From NCBI RefSeq assembly GCF_001202035.1, contig NZ_LGHT01000044.1:62001-126000 (forward strand): 64,000 nt of DNA, in the 5' to 3' direction. Position 1 is the stretch's first letter. Every line of letters begins with the position of its first letter. The DNA is from Pseudorhodobacter wandonensis. Its GTDB lineage: Bacteria; Pseudomonadota; Alphaproteobacteria; Rhodobacterales; Rhodobacteraceae. The notes beneath the pieces were generated by a model. It was given only the letters and a program-made list of their open reading frames with translations. It was not told the DNA's origin and searched no databases. The position numbers and the translations under genes were made by a program. Shown here one piece after another: positions 28,422-37,100 of the stretch.

Positions 28422-30680
28422 ATGTCGTCCAAGAACCGCGTTACCCCAGAAGAAGCCCTCGCCTATCACCTGGAGCCAAAGCCCGGTAAGTACGAAATCA
28501 CTGCCTCCACGCCGATGGCAACCCAGCGTGATCTCTCGCTGGCCTACAGCCCGGGTGTTGCGGTGCCGGTGCAGGCCATCGCTGACAATCCGGAAACAGC
28601 TTATGATTACACGGTCAAAGGCAACATGGTTGCGGTCATTTCCAATGGCACTGCGATTTTGGGCATGGGCAACCTTGGCGCATTGGCCTCAAAGCCGGTG
28701 ATGGAGGGTAAGGCCGTTCTGTTTAAACGTTTTGCCGATGTGAACGCCATTGATATCGAGCTGGATACCGAAGACGCCGACGAAATCATCAAGGCCGTGT
28801 CGCTCATGGGGCCCACTTTCGGCGGCATTAACCTCGAAGATATCAAGGCGCCCGAGTGTTTCATCATCGAGCAGCGCCTGAAAGAAATCATGGACATCCC
28901 GGTTTTCCATGATGATCAGCACGGCACCGCTGTTATCTGCGCGGCCGGCCTGATCAACGCTTTGGAAATCTCGGGCAAGAAAATCCAGGATTGCCGCATC
29001 GTGCTGAACGGGGCAGGGGCCGCCGGTATCGCCTGCTTGGAATTGCTGAAATCCATGGGCGCCCAGCATGACAATTGCATCATGTGCGACACCAAAGGCG
29101 TGATCTATCAAGGCCGGACCGAAGGCATGAACCAATGGAAATCGGCCCATGCCGCCAACACCGACCTGCGCACGCTGGATGAGGCGATGAAAGGCGCAGA
29201 TGTGTTTCTCGGCGTTTCTGCCAAAGGCGCGGTAACGCAAGAAATGGTCACAAACATGGCCGAAAACCCGGTGATTTTCGCGATGGCCAACCCCGATCCC
29301 GAAATCACGCCCGAGGATGCCCATGCCGTTCGCCCCGATGCGATCGTTGCCACAGGGCGTTCGGATTACCCGAACCAGGTGAACAACGTCCTTGGCTTTC
29401 CCTACCTGTTTCGGGGTGCGTTGGATATCCACGCTCGTGCGATCAATGACGAGATGAAAATCGCTTGCGCCAACGCGCTCGCCAAACTTGCACGCGAAGA
29501 TGTGCCGGATGAGGTGGCAATGGCTTATGGCCGCAAACTGTCTTTTGGCCGCGACTATATCATCCCCACCCCGTTCGACCCGCGGCTGATCTATGTTATC
29601 CCGCCCGCGGTCGCCAAGGCCGGCATGGATACCGGCGTTGCCCGTCGCCCGATCATCGATTTGCACGCCTATGAACTATCCCTGAAATCGCGGATGGACC
29701 CAACGGCCTCTATCCTGCAAGGTCTCCATGCCCGCGCAAAACAGGCCCAGGCCCGTATGATCTTTGCCGAAGGCGATGATCCCCGCGTGCTGCGTGCGGC
29801 TGTTGCCTACCAACGGGCAGGCCTCGGAAAATCTATCGTCGTCGGGCGCGAATCAGACGTAAAGGAAAAGCTAGAGGCCGCAGGTCTCGGCGATGCCGTC
29901 CGGGAACTCGAGGTGGTTAACGCCGCGAACACCCGCCACCTCCATGCATACCGCGAATTTCTGTACAACCGCCTGCAACGCAACGGCTTTGACCGGCTTG
30001 ATATCCACCGCCTCGCCGCCCGCGACCGGCATGTGTTTGCGTCACTTATGCTGGCCCACGGTCACGGCGACGGGCTTGTCACCGGCGTCACGCGCAAATC
30101 GGCGCATGTTCTTTCTCACATCAATCATGTCTTTGATGCCAAAGCCACCGATGGCGCCGTTGGCGTTACGGCTCTGCTGCACAAAGGTAAAATCGTCCTG
30201 ATCGCCGATACCTTGGTCCATGAATGGCCCGAGCCGGAAGATCTTGCCACCATCGCCACCAAAGCCGCAGGCGTCGCCCGCAATCTGGGGTTAGAGCCGC
30301 GCGTCGCCTTTGTATCCTTTTCCACCTTTGGCTATCCGGTCTCAGAGCGCGCGACCAAAATGCACGAGGCCCCGAAGCTTCTCGATGCCCGCAATGTCGA
30401 TTTCGAATACGAAGGCGAAATGACCGTCGATGTCGCCCTCAACCCCGAGGCTGCGGCGCAATATCCCTTCAGCCGTCTGACAGGCCCGGCCAATATCCTT
30501 GTGGTTCCCGCACGTCACTCGGCCTCGATCTCGGTCAAGCTGATGCAGGAAATGGCCGGCGCCACTGTCATCGGCCCCATTCTGACCGGCGTAAACCGCC
30601 CGATCCAAATCTGCAGCACCGCCTCAACAGTGAACGACATCCTGAACATGGCTGTTCTCGCCGCTTGCAAGGTCGGCTAA
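28422..30680 (+). CDS. maeB: NADP-dependent malic enzyme with C-terminal phosphotransacetylase-like domain
   Basis: 752 residues. The N-terminal ~430 are malic enzyme (YSPGVAVPVQAI, DVNAIDIEL, VFHDDQHGTAVICAA, NGAGAAGIACLELL, FAMANPDPEITPEDA). The C-terminal ~320 resemble phosphate acetyltransferase (RMIFAEGDDPRVLRAA, GHGDGLVTGVTRKSA, ILTGVNRPIQI); in characterised rhizobial MaeB this part is regulatory and binds acetyl-CoA rather than acting as a transacetylase. It converts malate to pyruvate and CO2 with reduction of NADP+. It is divergent from mutS and followed by a terminator and hairpin repeat. Confidence 0.95.
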   Translation: MSSKNRVTPEEALAYHLEPKPGKYEITASTPMATQRDLSLAYSPGVAVPVQAIADNPETAYDYTVKGNMVAVISNGTAILGMGNLGALASKPVMEGKAVLFKRFADVNAIDIELDTEDADEIIKAVSLMGPTFGGINLEDIKAPECFIIEQRLKEIMDIPVFHDDQHGTAVICAAGLINALEISGKKIQDCRIVLNGAGAAGIACLELLKSMGAQHDNCIMCDTKGVIYQGRTEGMNQWKSAHAANTDLRTLDEAMKGADVFLGVSAKGAVTQEMVTNMAENPVIFAMANPDPEITPEDAHAVRPDAIVATGRSDYPNQVNNVLGFPYLFRGALDIHARAINDEMKIACANALAKLAREDVPDEVAMAYGRKLSFGRDYIIPTPFDPRLIYVIPPAVAKAGMDTGVARRPIIDLHAYELSLKSRMDPTASILQGLHARAKQAQARMIFAEGDDPRVLRAAVAYQRAGLGKSIVVGRESDVKEKLEAAGLGDAVRELEVVNAANTRHLHAYREFLYNRLQRNGFDRLDIHRLAARDRHVFASLMLAHGHGDGLVTGVTRKSAHVLSHINHVFDAKATDGAVGVTALLHKGKIVLIADTLVHEWPEPEDLATIATKAAGVARNLGLEPRVAFVSFSTFGYPVSERATKMHEAPKLLDARNVDFEYEGEMTVDVALNPEAAAQYPFSRLTGPANILVVPARHSASISVKLMQEMAGATVIGPILTGVNRPIQICSTASTVNDILNMAVLAACKVG

Positions 30681-30687
30681 TCTACTT

Positions 30688-30710
30688 GACGGGGCCGCAT
30701 CAACCCCGTC
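30688..30710 (+). terminator. Probable terminator after maeB
   Basis: GACGGGG (30688-30694) pairs with CCCCGTC (30704-30710) across a 9-base loop. The following TCATCTATCTTC is only partly T-rich, so termination may be incomplete. The repeat copy 3 begins directly after it. Confidence 0.55.
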
Positions 30711-30753
30711 TCATCTATCTTCAAATATCCCGGGGTCCGGGGCAGCGCCCCGG
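30711..30753 (+). repeat. GC-rich hairpin repeat, copy 3 (between maeB and the sugar kinase)
   Basis: TCATCTATCTTCAAATATCC, CGGGGT, then the hairpin CCGGGGC-AGC-GCCCCGG (30737-30753). The stem is one base pair shorter than copy 1 but otherwise the same element in the same orientation relative to the upstream gene. Confidence 0.8.
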
Positions 30754-30797
30754 CCTTGCCCGATCCCCGTACAAAGCTGCACAGCAAAGGCACAGAT

Positions 30798-31664
30798 ATG
30801 GCGATCTACACGCTCGGCTCCATCAACATAGATCACGTCTACCAGGTGCCACATCTTGCCAAACCCGGCGAAACCCTCGCGGCAACCAGTTACACCAAAG
30901 GCCTCGGTGGCAAAGGCGCGAACCAATCCGTCGCCGCAAGCAAAGCCGGTGCCAAAGTCTTTCTCATCGGTGCTATCGGTCCTGATTCCAATTGGGTGTT
31001 GGATGAGTTGAACCACTACGGCGTCAATACCAGCAGCGTTCTACACCTCACAACAGCTACAGGTCACGCCATCATTCAGGTCGATCCCGCTGCCGAAAAC
31101 AACATCATCCTTTACCCCGGCGCCAATCGCCAAATCACCGATGCCCACGCCACCCGCGCCTTGGCCTCGGCCCGCCCGAATGACCTGCTTCTGGTCCAGA
31201 ATGAAACTTCGGCCCAATCCGCCACCATCCGACTTGCCGCCGATATGGGCCTGCGTGTCCTTTACACCCCTGCGCCATTCGATCTTGTGCCGCTGCAACT
31301 GGCCATCCCTTACGCCCATTTGCTTTTGATGAACGCAGGCGAGGCGGCCGAGATGACCCGTGCGCTCGGCGGTTTGCCAGATTGCGATGTCATCATCACA
31401 AAGGGCGCAGACGGGGCCGAGTGGCACAGCCCCAAAACCAGCCCTCTTTCCATTCCTTCATTTCCGGTCAACCCGATTGACACAACCGGCGCCGGAGATT
31501 GCTTTGCAGGCTTTATCGCTGCGGCCCTTGATGCGGGCTTGGCACCGGAACAGGCGCTCCGCCGTGCCAGTGCCGCGGCCGCGCTGCAAGTCACCCGCAA
31601 AGGTGCGGCCGCCGCGATGCCAAATGCGGACGACGTAGATTCTTTTCTAGAATCAGCGCCTTAA
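30798..31664 (+). CDS. PfkB-family carbohydrate kinase, probable ribokinase
   Basis: 288 residues. The two PfkB signatures are present: GGKGANQSVAASKAGA (about residues 37-52), in the ribokinase form, and DTTGAGDCFAGF near 228-239 with the catalytic aspartate and anion hole. It probably phosphorylates ribose or a related sugar or nucleoside; no sugar transporter lies beside it, so the substrate is uncertain. ATG 30798 is chosen over TTG 30756, which adds 14 residues before the conserved IYTLGSINID. Its stop overlaps the convergent msrA stop by 4 bases. Confidence 0.85.
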   Translation: MAIYTLGSINIDHVYQVPHLAKPGETLAATSYTKGLGGKGANQSVAASKAGAKVFLIGAIGPDSNWVLDELNHYGVNTSSVLHLTTATGHAIIQVDPAAENNIILYPGANRQITDAHATRALASARPNDLLLVQNETSAQSATIRLAADMGLRVLYTPAPFDLVPLQLAIPYAHLLLMNAGEAAEMTRALGGLPDCDVIITKGADGAEWHSPKTSPLSIPSFPVNPIDTTGAGDCFAGFIAAALDAGLAPEQALRRASAAAALQVTRKGAAAAMPNADDVDSFLESAP

Positions 31665-32284
31665 TGCGCAAACGCGGCAGCTTTCCCCCAAAGCGCTTTC
31701 ACCTTGGCATCCCGCCCGCAGGCTTTGCGGTAAAACTTATACGCCTCTGACTGTGTCTTGGGCCCGCGCCGCGTAATCACGATATTACTGCCTTTATAGT
31801 AATCTTGATGATAGGCTTCGGCCTTGTAAAACGGCCCCGCCGTCAGCACAGGTGTCACGATCTTGCGCCCCAGCGCCCGCGCCGCTTCGGCTTTTGCTGC
31901 CTCGGCCGCGGCCTTTTGTCCGGCATTCAACGCAAACACTGCTGTGCGATAACTCTCGCCCCGATCACAAAACTGCCCCCCCGCATCCGTCGGATCAACA
32001 GACCGGAAAAACAGTTCCATAATTTTTGCATAGCTTACGCGTGCCGGATCAAACGAAATCTCTACGGCCTCATAATGGCCGGTTCCCCCCTTGCCGACTT
32101 GCTTATAGGTCGGGTTCGCGGTCGCCCCGCCGGTATAGCCGGACACAACCGATTTCACCCCCGGCACCTGCTCAAAATCCGATTCCACACACCAAAAACA
32201 CCCGCCGGCAAGAATTGCTTTTTCCGTCGCCGCCTGCGCCGCGCCCGTGCCCATCGCCAGTGCTACCAATAGCCATTTCAACAT
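31661..32284 (-). CDS. msrA: Peptide-methionine (S)-S-oxide reductase MsrA, exported
   Basis: 207 residues. A signal peptide (MLKWLLVALAMGTGAAQA) precedes the MsrA domain with the catalytic GGCFWCVESDFEQVPGV motif, GYTGG and GHYEAVEISFDP. This enzyme reduces methionine-S-sulfoxide in proteins; the leader indicates it acts in the periplasm, unlike the cytoplasmic E. coli enzyme. ATG 32284 is chosen because the leader begins there; an upstream in-frame start at 32335 would spoil the signal. A cysteine near the end (RKACGRD) could be the resolving residue. Confidence 0.9.
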   Translation of the reverse strand: MLKWLLVALAMGTGAAQAATEKAILAGGCFWCVESDFEQVPGVKSVVSGYTGGATANPTYKQVGKGGTGHYEAVEISFDPARVSYAKIMELFFRSVDPTDAGGQFCDRGESYRTAVFALNAGQKAAAEAAKAEAARALGRKIVTPVLTAGPFYKAEAYHQDYYKGSNIVITRRGPKTQSEAYKFYRKACGRDAKVKALWGKAAAFAH

Positions 32285-32493
32285 GCGCAATCCTCCATTT
32301 CCCCAAGCATGGCGCTGCATCCGACAAAAGCGCAACCGTTACGCCGTCCTTGTCACAGTAAGGTGAATTCTGCATCGCATTCCGTGTTTCACGAACGCGT
32401 CAAAACCATTCGTTTGCAGCAGTCTTTTATCTTTCCAGCTAAGCACGAAGCAGGTTACCCTCGCCCCAATATCATCTAATCCAAGTAACCCAC

Positions 32494-32548
32494 GGGGGTC
32501 AGTCGCATTCTGTCCAGTGCGACGCGGGGGTGTGAAACCCCGACCACC
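32494..32548 (+). ncRNA. Possible structured leader RNA upstream of the sulfotransferase-like gene
   Basis: Three helices can form a compact three-way junction: an outer stem GGGGGTC (32494-32500) with GACCACC (32542-32548, one mismatch), hairpin GTCGCA/TGCGAC (32502-32507 and 32518-32523) and hairpin GGGG/CCCC (32526-32529 and 32538-32541). The ribosome-binding AAGGA of the downstream gene starts about 10 bases later, so it could regulate translation. It does not match a riboswitch I recognise. The rest of the gap (32285-32493) shows nothing clear. Confidence 0.35.
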
Positions 32549-32569
32549 ATCTGAGCAAGGAAGCCTCTT

Positions 32570-33289
32570 TTGAAAATCGCTATGTGGTCTGGTCCGCGCA
32601 ATCTTTCTACCGCCATGATGTACAGTTTTGCGTCTCGCGGCGATTGTGCTGTGGTCGATGAACCGTTTTATGCAGCCTATCTTACCCAATCAGGCCAAAT
32701 ACACCCGATGCAGGCCGAAACGCTCGCCAGCCAATCCAGTGATCCTGCGCAGGTCGCAGCTGACCTCACTGGCCCAATTCCGGATGAAAAGCGCTATCTC
32801 TACCAAAAACACATGACCCATCACATGTTGCCGGGTATGGATCTGTCATGGATGGAAAGCTGTGAAAACGTCTTTCTAATCCGTCACCCCGCACGTGTCA
32901 TTGCCTCATATGCGCGCAAAAGGCAGGGGCCAACATTGAACGATATTGGCTTTGTACAACAAGCCGCGCTGTTTCAATCCGAGACCACGCGGCTTGGTCG
33001 TCCGCCGATTGTGATCGACAGCTTTGATATCCGTGCCAACCCTGCCCAAGCCTTGGCCAGGCTTTGCGCAGCACTCGGCATTCCTTACACCGAAAACATG
33101 CTGCACTGGCCATCTGGCGGCCATCCCGATGATGGCGCTTGGGCGCCGCATTGGTATGGCGCTGTTCATCGTTCAACGGGGTTCGAAGATGCCGAAGGCC
33201 CGCTTCCGGCCCTGTCAGATGACTATTCCGACCTGCTCAACGCTGCCTTGCCCTTCTACGAACAGATGGTGGCGTTCAAGCTGGAATAG
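32570..33289 (+). CDS. Sulfotransferase-family protein
   Basis: 239 residues. The N-terminal MKIAMWSGPRNLSTAMMYSF is the 5'-phosphosulfate-binding loop form found in a bacterial sulfotransferase-like group, and VFLIRHPARVIASYARKR is the 3'-phosphate-binding region. Such proteins would use PAPS, which CysNC makes, but the substrate is not known and some members of the group may have other activities. The TTG start at 32570 is supported by AAGGA 8 bases upstream and by the conserved KIAMWSGPRNLS; ATG 32582 would cut into it. Confidence 0.75.
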   Translation: MKIAMWSGPRNLSTAMMYSFASRGDCAVVDEPFYAAYLTQSGQIHPMQAETLASQSSDPAQVAADLTGPIPDEKRYLYQKHMTHHMLPGMDLSWMESCENVFLIRHPARVIASYARKRQGPTLNDIGFVQQAALFQSETTRLGRPPIVIDSFDIRANPAQALARLCAALGIPYTENMLHWPSGGHPDDGAWAPHWYGAVHRSTGFEDAEGPLPALSDDYSDLLNAALPFYEQMVAFKLE

Positions 33290-33406
33290 CGCAAAAATCG
33301 AACCCTTGATGGACGGCAAAAGATTTTTGGCCTTGACGTGAAACTTTTGGCGAAGGCCGTACGTAGCTACCCCGTGATCCATACAACTTTCAAAGGGAAT
33401 GCTCAT

Positions 33407-33817
33407 ATGAAACTTTTCACAACAACCGCCGCTTTGTTTTTGTCCACAGGTGTGGCTTTTGCTGCAGGCGATATGATGCAAGGTGTCACTGCTTCCAATC
33501 AAGATGTCGCAAACGGTATCGTATCGGCTGAAAAAATTTCCGCCGCGCAGAATGGTTGGATGGTAGTGCATCGCACCAATGCTGAAATGAAACCTGGCCC
33601 GGTTGTAGGCTACGCCCCGATCCGTGAAGGGGAAACGATGGATGTAGCCGCTATTCTGACCGAGCCGGTAAAATCTGGCGACATGCTGATGCTCATGGTT
33701 CATGGAGAAGATGGCGGCAATATCGTCGGCAACTTTGAATATACCTTGGGTGCCAAAGAAGACGGCCCTGTCAAAGTTGACGGTAAATTGGTGATGACAG
33801 TTATTACTGTAGAGTAG
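33407..33817 (+). CDS. Small secreted protein, DUF7282-like domain
   Basis: 136 residues. A signal peptide (MKLFTTTAALFLSTGVAFAAG) is followed by one beta-rich domain of about 110 residues with VVHRTNAEMKPGPVVGYAPI, DVAAIL, and MLMVHGEDGGNIVGNFEY. This resembles the DUF7282 domain of bacterial and archaeal secreted proteins, whose function is unknown. AAGGGA precedes ATG 33407; the in-frame ATG at 33338 would bury the signal peptide. It stands alone between a sulfotransferase-like gene and convergent argG. Confidence 0.75.
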   Translation: MKLFTTTAALFLSTGVAFAAGDMMQGVTASNQDVANGIVSAEKISAAQNGWMVVHRTNAEMKPGPVVGYAPIREGETMDVAAILTEPVKSGDMLMLMVHGEDGGNIVGNFEYTLGAKEDGPVKVDGKLVMTVITVE

Positions 33818-33842
33818 ACTGAGTCACGTGACCTAGAAAAAA

Positions 33843-33865
33843 GCGACCCCCAAAGTGGGGGTCGC
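33843..33865 (-). terminator. Terminator for argG
   Basis: Stem GCGACCCCC (33843-33851) and GGGGGTCGC (33857-33865) with a 5-base loop. On the minus strand it is followed by a T run, so it mainly ends argG transcription; on the plus strand the following sequence is A-rich. Confidence 0.8.
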
Positions 33866-33905
33866 GAAAAACATTTTGTACATAGTTTTAAGTGCGGGTC
33901 AGATC

Positions 33906-35144
33906 TTACTTTACCCGCGCATTCCGCGTGGCAATCAATTTCAAACGCAAGGCATTCAGGCGAATAAAGCCGGCTGCATCTTTCTGATCATAGGCGCCGG
34001 CATCGTCTTCAAACGTGACATGCGCCTCGGAATACAAGGAATGTTCAGACCAGCGGCCCACGCAGCTTGCCGTGCCTTTATACAGCTTCAACCGCACCGT
34101 ACCCGAGACGTGCTCTTGCGACTTATCGATCAAAGCCTGCAACATCTCGCGCTCGGGGCTGAACCAGAAACCGTTATAAATCAGCTCGGCATAGCGGGGC
34201 ATGATGCTGTCTTTTAGGTGGCCCGAACCCGCATCCAGCGTGATCTGTTCCATGGCGCGGTGGGCCTCAAGCAGCACAGTCCCGCCGGGGGTTTCATAGA
34301 TCCCGCGCGATTTCATACCGACGAAGCGGTTTTCAACAAAGTCGAGGCGGCCAATCCCATGCGCGCCGCCCAGCTCGTTCAGCTTGGTCAAAATCGTCGC
34401 CGGGCTCATTGCCTCGCCATTGATCGCGACGGCGTCACCCTTTTCAAAGGTCACTTCGATATATTCGGGCGTATTCGGTGCCTGTTCGGGCGAAACGGTC
34501 CGCTGATATACATACTCGGGCGCTTCTTGTGCAGGGTTTTCCAACGCCTTGCCTTCGGACGAAGTATGCAAAAGATTCGCATCAACCGAGAAGGGCGCTT
34601 CGCCGCGCTTATCTTTGGCAATCGGGATCTGGTTCGCTTCGGCAAATTCCAGCAGCTTGGTGCGGCTGGTCAAATCCCACTCGCGCCATGGTGCGATCAC
34701 CTTGATCGCAGGGTCCAAAGCATAGGCGGAAAGTTCAAACCGAACCTGGTCGTTGCCTTTGCCTGTCGCACCATGCGCAACCGCATCGGCCCCATGCTCA
34801 TGCGCCAACTCTACCAAACGCTTGGAAATCAATGGCCGCGCGATTGAGGTGCCGAGCAGGTAAAGCCCCTCATACAGGGCGTTTGCGCGAAACATCGGGA
34901 ACACGAAATCACGAACAAACTCTTCGCGTACGTCTTCGATATGAATGTTCTCGGGTTTAATCCCAAGCAGTACGGCCTTTTGGCGCGCTGGTTCCAGCTC
35001 TTCGCCTTGGCCCAGATCGGCGGTAAAGGTAACAACCTCGCAACCATATTCGGTTTGCAACCATTTCAGAATGATCGAGGTATCCAGCCCGCCGGAATAG
35101 GCGAGGACGACTTTTTTTGGGGCAAATTTTGGGGCGGCAGACAT
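33906..35144 (-). CDS. argG: Argininosuccinate synthase
   Basis: 412 residues. Joins citrulline and aspartate using ATP in arginine synthesis. The N-terminal ATP-binding loop [14 protein letters not shown], the citrulline/aspartate-binding [15 protein letters not shown] and the [17 protein letters not shown] segment are intact. ATG 35144 follows AAGGAG; the frame is open for 95 codons further upstream but that part has no family resemblance. It is divergent from ilvA across 205 bases, in which I see no clear promoter. Confidence 0.96.
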   Translation of the reverse strand: MSAAPKFAPKKVVLAYSGGLDTSIILKWLQTEYGCEVVTFTADLGQGEELEPARQKAVLLGIKPENIHIEDVREEFVRDFVFPMFRANALYEGLYLLGTSIARPLISKRLVELAHEHGADAVAHGATGKGNDQVRFELSAYALDPAIKVIAPWREWDLTSRTKLLEFAEANQIPIAKDKRGEAPFSVDANLLHTSSEGKALENPAQEAPEYVYQRTVSPEQAPNTPEYIEVTFEKGDAVAINGEAMSPATILTKLNELGGAHGIGRLDFVENRFVGMKSRGIYETPGGTVLLEAHRAMEQITLDAGSGHLKDSIMPRYAELIYNGFWFSPEREMLQALIDKSQEHVSGTVRLKLYKGTASCVGRWSEHSLYSEAHVTFEDDAGAYDQKDAAGFIRLNALRLKLIATRNARVK

Positions 35145-35349
35145 GGGCTTCTCCTTCGCAATTTCCCTGCGATTACTGGGTATTTGCGCTAAGGGCAAGC
35201 ATTGGCTGCGGGCTTTACGGCTTGCAGGGTTAATCGATGCGGCCTGGGCCGACGGCCGTGCGCGAAATTGGTGTTTTTTTCGCCTGCAAACTTGGGCCGA
35301 ACCTATTGTCAGACTTGTCTTTCCGGGCTGGTTGGGTCTAATCGATTGC

Positions 35350-36597
35350 ATGCATGATTTCGCCCTTGACGCCCGCACCGCCACCGCCGCCCTGCGCGAT
35401 CTATTTGATCCGACGCCGTTGCAGCGCAATGACCATCTGTCTGCCCGCTACAATGCCGAAATTTGGCTAAAGCGCGAAGATTTGGCACCAGTGCGTTCCT
35501 ACAAAATTCGCGGTGCAGTGAATGCGATGCGCAAAGTGCGCGAAACCAACCCAACGCAATGCCAGTTTGTCTGCGCCAGCGCGGGCAATCACGCGCAGGG
35601 CGTCGCCTATGCGTGCCGTCATTTTGGGGTGCATGGGACAATTTTCATGCCCGTTACCACGCCGCAACAAAAGATCGACAAAACCCGCGTTTTCGGCGGG
35701 GATAGTATCAAAATTGTTCTGACCGGCGATTATTTTGACCAAACCCTAAGTGCCGCCCAAAAGTTTTGTGCAGAAAAGGGCGCCCATTTTCTATCGCCAT
35801 TCGATGACCCTGACGTGATTGAGGGTCAGGCAAGTGTCGCAGTTGAGATTATGGAGCAGCTTGGTTATGCGCCTGATATGATTGTGTTGCCTGTGGGTGG
35901 CGGTGGTCTAGCCTCGGGGGTGACAGGGTTTATGCGTCAGGTCGCGCCTGATACGCAATTCCGGTTTGTTGAACCTTTGGGCGGGGCAAGCCTGACCGCG
36001 GCTTTGGCCAGCGGTGCGGCCGTAACGATTCCAAAGGTTAATTCGTTCGTTGATGGCGCGGCAGTGGCGCGATTGGGGGCGTGCACGTTTGAAATGTTAA
36101 AGTGGGTCGATCCTGCCGATGTCTTGCTTGCGCCCGAAGACCGGATTTGTACGACTATGCTAGAGATGCTGAATGTCGAAGGCATCGTGTTAGAACCGGC
36201 AGGGGCGCTTTCGGTGGATGTTTTGCCCAGCCTTGCGGATCAAATCTCGGGCAAAACAGTGGTTTGCGTTACCTCTGGTGGTAATTTCGATTTTGAGCGT
36301 CTGCCTGAGGTGAAGGAACGGGCGCAGCGCTATGCGGGACTGAAAAAATATTTCATTTTACGCATGCCGCAACGCCCTGGCGCGCTGCGCGAGTTCTTGA
36401 TGATGCTTGGCCCAGACGATGATATTGCGCGATTTGAGTATCTTAAAAAATCGGCAAGGAACTTTGGCTCTGTTTTGATTGGCATTGAGACCAAAGATGC
36501 CGACAATTTTAGACATCTGTTCGGCAACATGGACAGGGCTGGGTTCAGCTTTCGTGATATCACGGCAGATGAGGCGCTGGCCGAGTTCTTGATTTAA
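35350..36597 (+). CDS. ilvA: Threonine ammonia-lyase (threonine dehydratase), single-ACT form
   Basis: 415 residues. PLP enzyme making 2-oxobutanoate for isoleucine synthesis. The PLP-lysine is in [14 protein letters not shown], with [13 protein letters not shown], the glycine loop [12 protein letters not shown] and [11 protein letters not shown]. The C-terminal ~85 residues form one ACT-like regulatory domain ([18 protein letters not shown]), so it is the short form rather than the two-ACT biosynthetic form of E. coli. ATG 35350 ([15 protein letters not shown]) fits family length; the frame is open back to 35143. Confidence 0.93.
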   Translation: MHDFALDARTATAALRDLFDPTPLQRNDHLSARYNAEIWLKREDLAPVRSYKIRGAVNAMRKVRETNPTQCQFVCASAGNHAQGVAYACRHFGVHGTIFMPVTTPQQKIDKTRVFGGDSIKIVLTGDYFDQTLSAAQKFCAEKGAHFLSPFDDPDVIEGQASVAVEIMEQLGYAPDMIVLPVGGGGLASGVTGFMRQVAPDTQFRFVEPLGGASLTAALASGAAVTIPKVNSFVDGAAVARLGACTFEMLKWVDPADVLLAPEDRICTTMLEMLNVEGIVLEPAGALSVDVLPSLADQISGKTVVCVTSGGNFDFERLPEVKERAQRYAGLKKYFILRMPQRPGALREFLMMLGPDDDIARFEYLKKSARNFGSVLIGIETKDADNFRHLFGNMDRAGFSFRDITADEALAEFLI

Positions 36598-36600
36598 GGG

Positions 36601-36933
36601 TCACGCGGCATCTTCTGCCCTTTGACCCGCTTCAAAGGCCCGTTTTGATGCCGCGTACACTTCGACGACTTTGTCGATGTTGATGCTAAGGCAGTTGCCC
36701 GCGGCTGCGGCCCTTTCACCGGCCTGACACATCTCTGCCAGCTTGCGAAATCCAAGATTTAAGGCGCTGCCCTTTAGAAAATGCAAAGCAGACTCAATAG
36801 CTTGCGATGACTGGTCTTTGGCCAATGTGGCGGCCACCTCATCCGTCTCTTCTAAAAAAAGCTGAACAACTTCATCAAAGTCGTCAGCGCCTATTTCATT
36901 GCGAAGCTCACGCACACGGCTCCAATCGATCAT
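36601..36933 (-). CDS. Histidine phosphotransfer (Hpt) domain protein
   Basis: 110 residues, a single Hpt four-helix domain. The phosphoacceptor is probably His51 in ALHFLKGSALNLGFRKLAEMC, with the usual lysine and glycine around it. It has no kinase or receiver part and so relays phosphate between partners. It is divergent from the response regulator-phosphatase at 37101 across 167 bases, a likely partner. ATG 36933 is chosen over the ATG one codon upstream because of spacing from GGGGG. Its stop is 3 bases from the ilvA stop. Confidence 0.85.
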   Translation of the reverse strand: MIDWSRVRELRNEIGADDFDEVVQLFLEETDEVAATLAKDQSSQAIESALHFLKGSALNLGFRKLAEMCQAGERAAAAGNCLSINIDKVVEVYAASKRAFEAGQRAEDAA

Positions 36934-37100
36934 CATAACCCCCAAGATTTTAAGGTTCGCCCACACCTGTCAAACATCTTGCAGCGCTATCCTTAACAAC
37001 TGGTGTTGGTGGCAAAGCAAGATTGCGAAAGTTTTAGGGTTCATTCTGCCTTAAGTTTTTTGGTGGCACATCGGTCAAAGGCATAAGAAAGGGATACCGC

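Noticed and set aside
28275-28469. Upstream extension of mutS to 28469
   Set aside because: It would overlap the start of the divergent maeB, and the family N terminus begins near 28274.
35145-35429. Upstream extension of argG by 95 codons
   Set aside because: No family similarity; AAGGAG precedes ATG 35144, and the extension would overlap the ilvA coding start.
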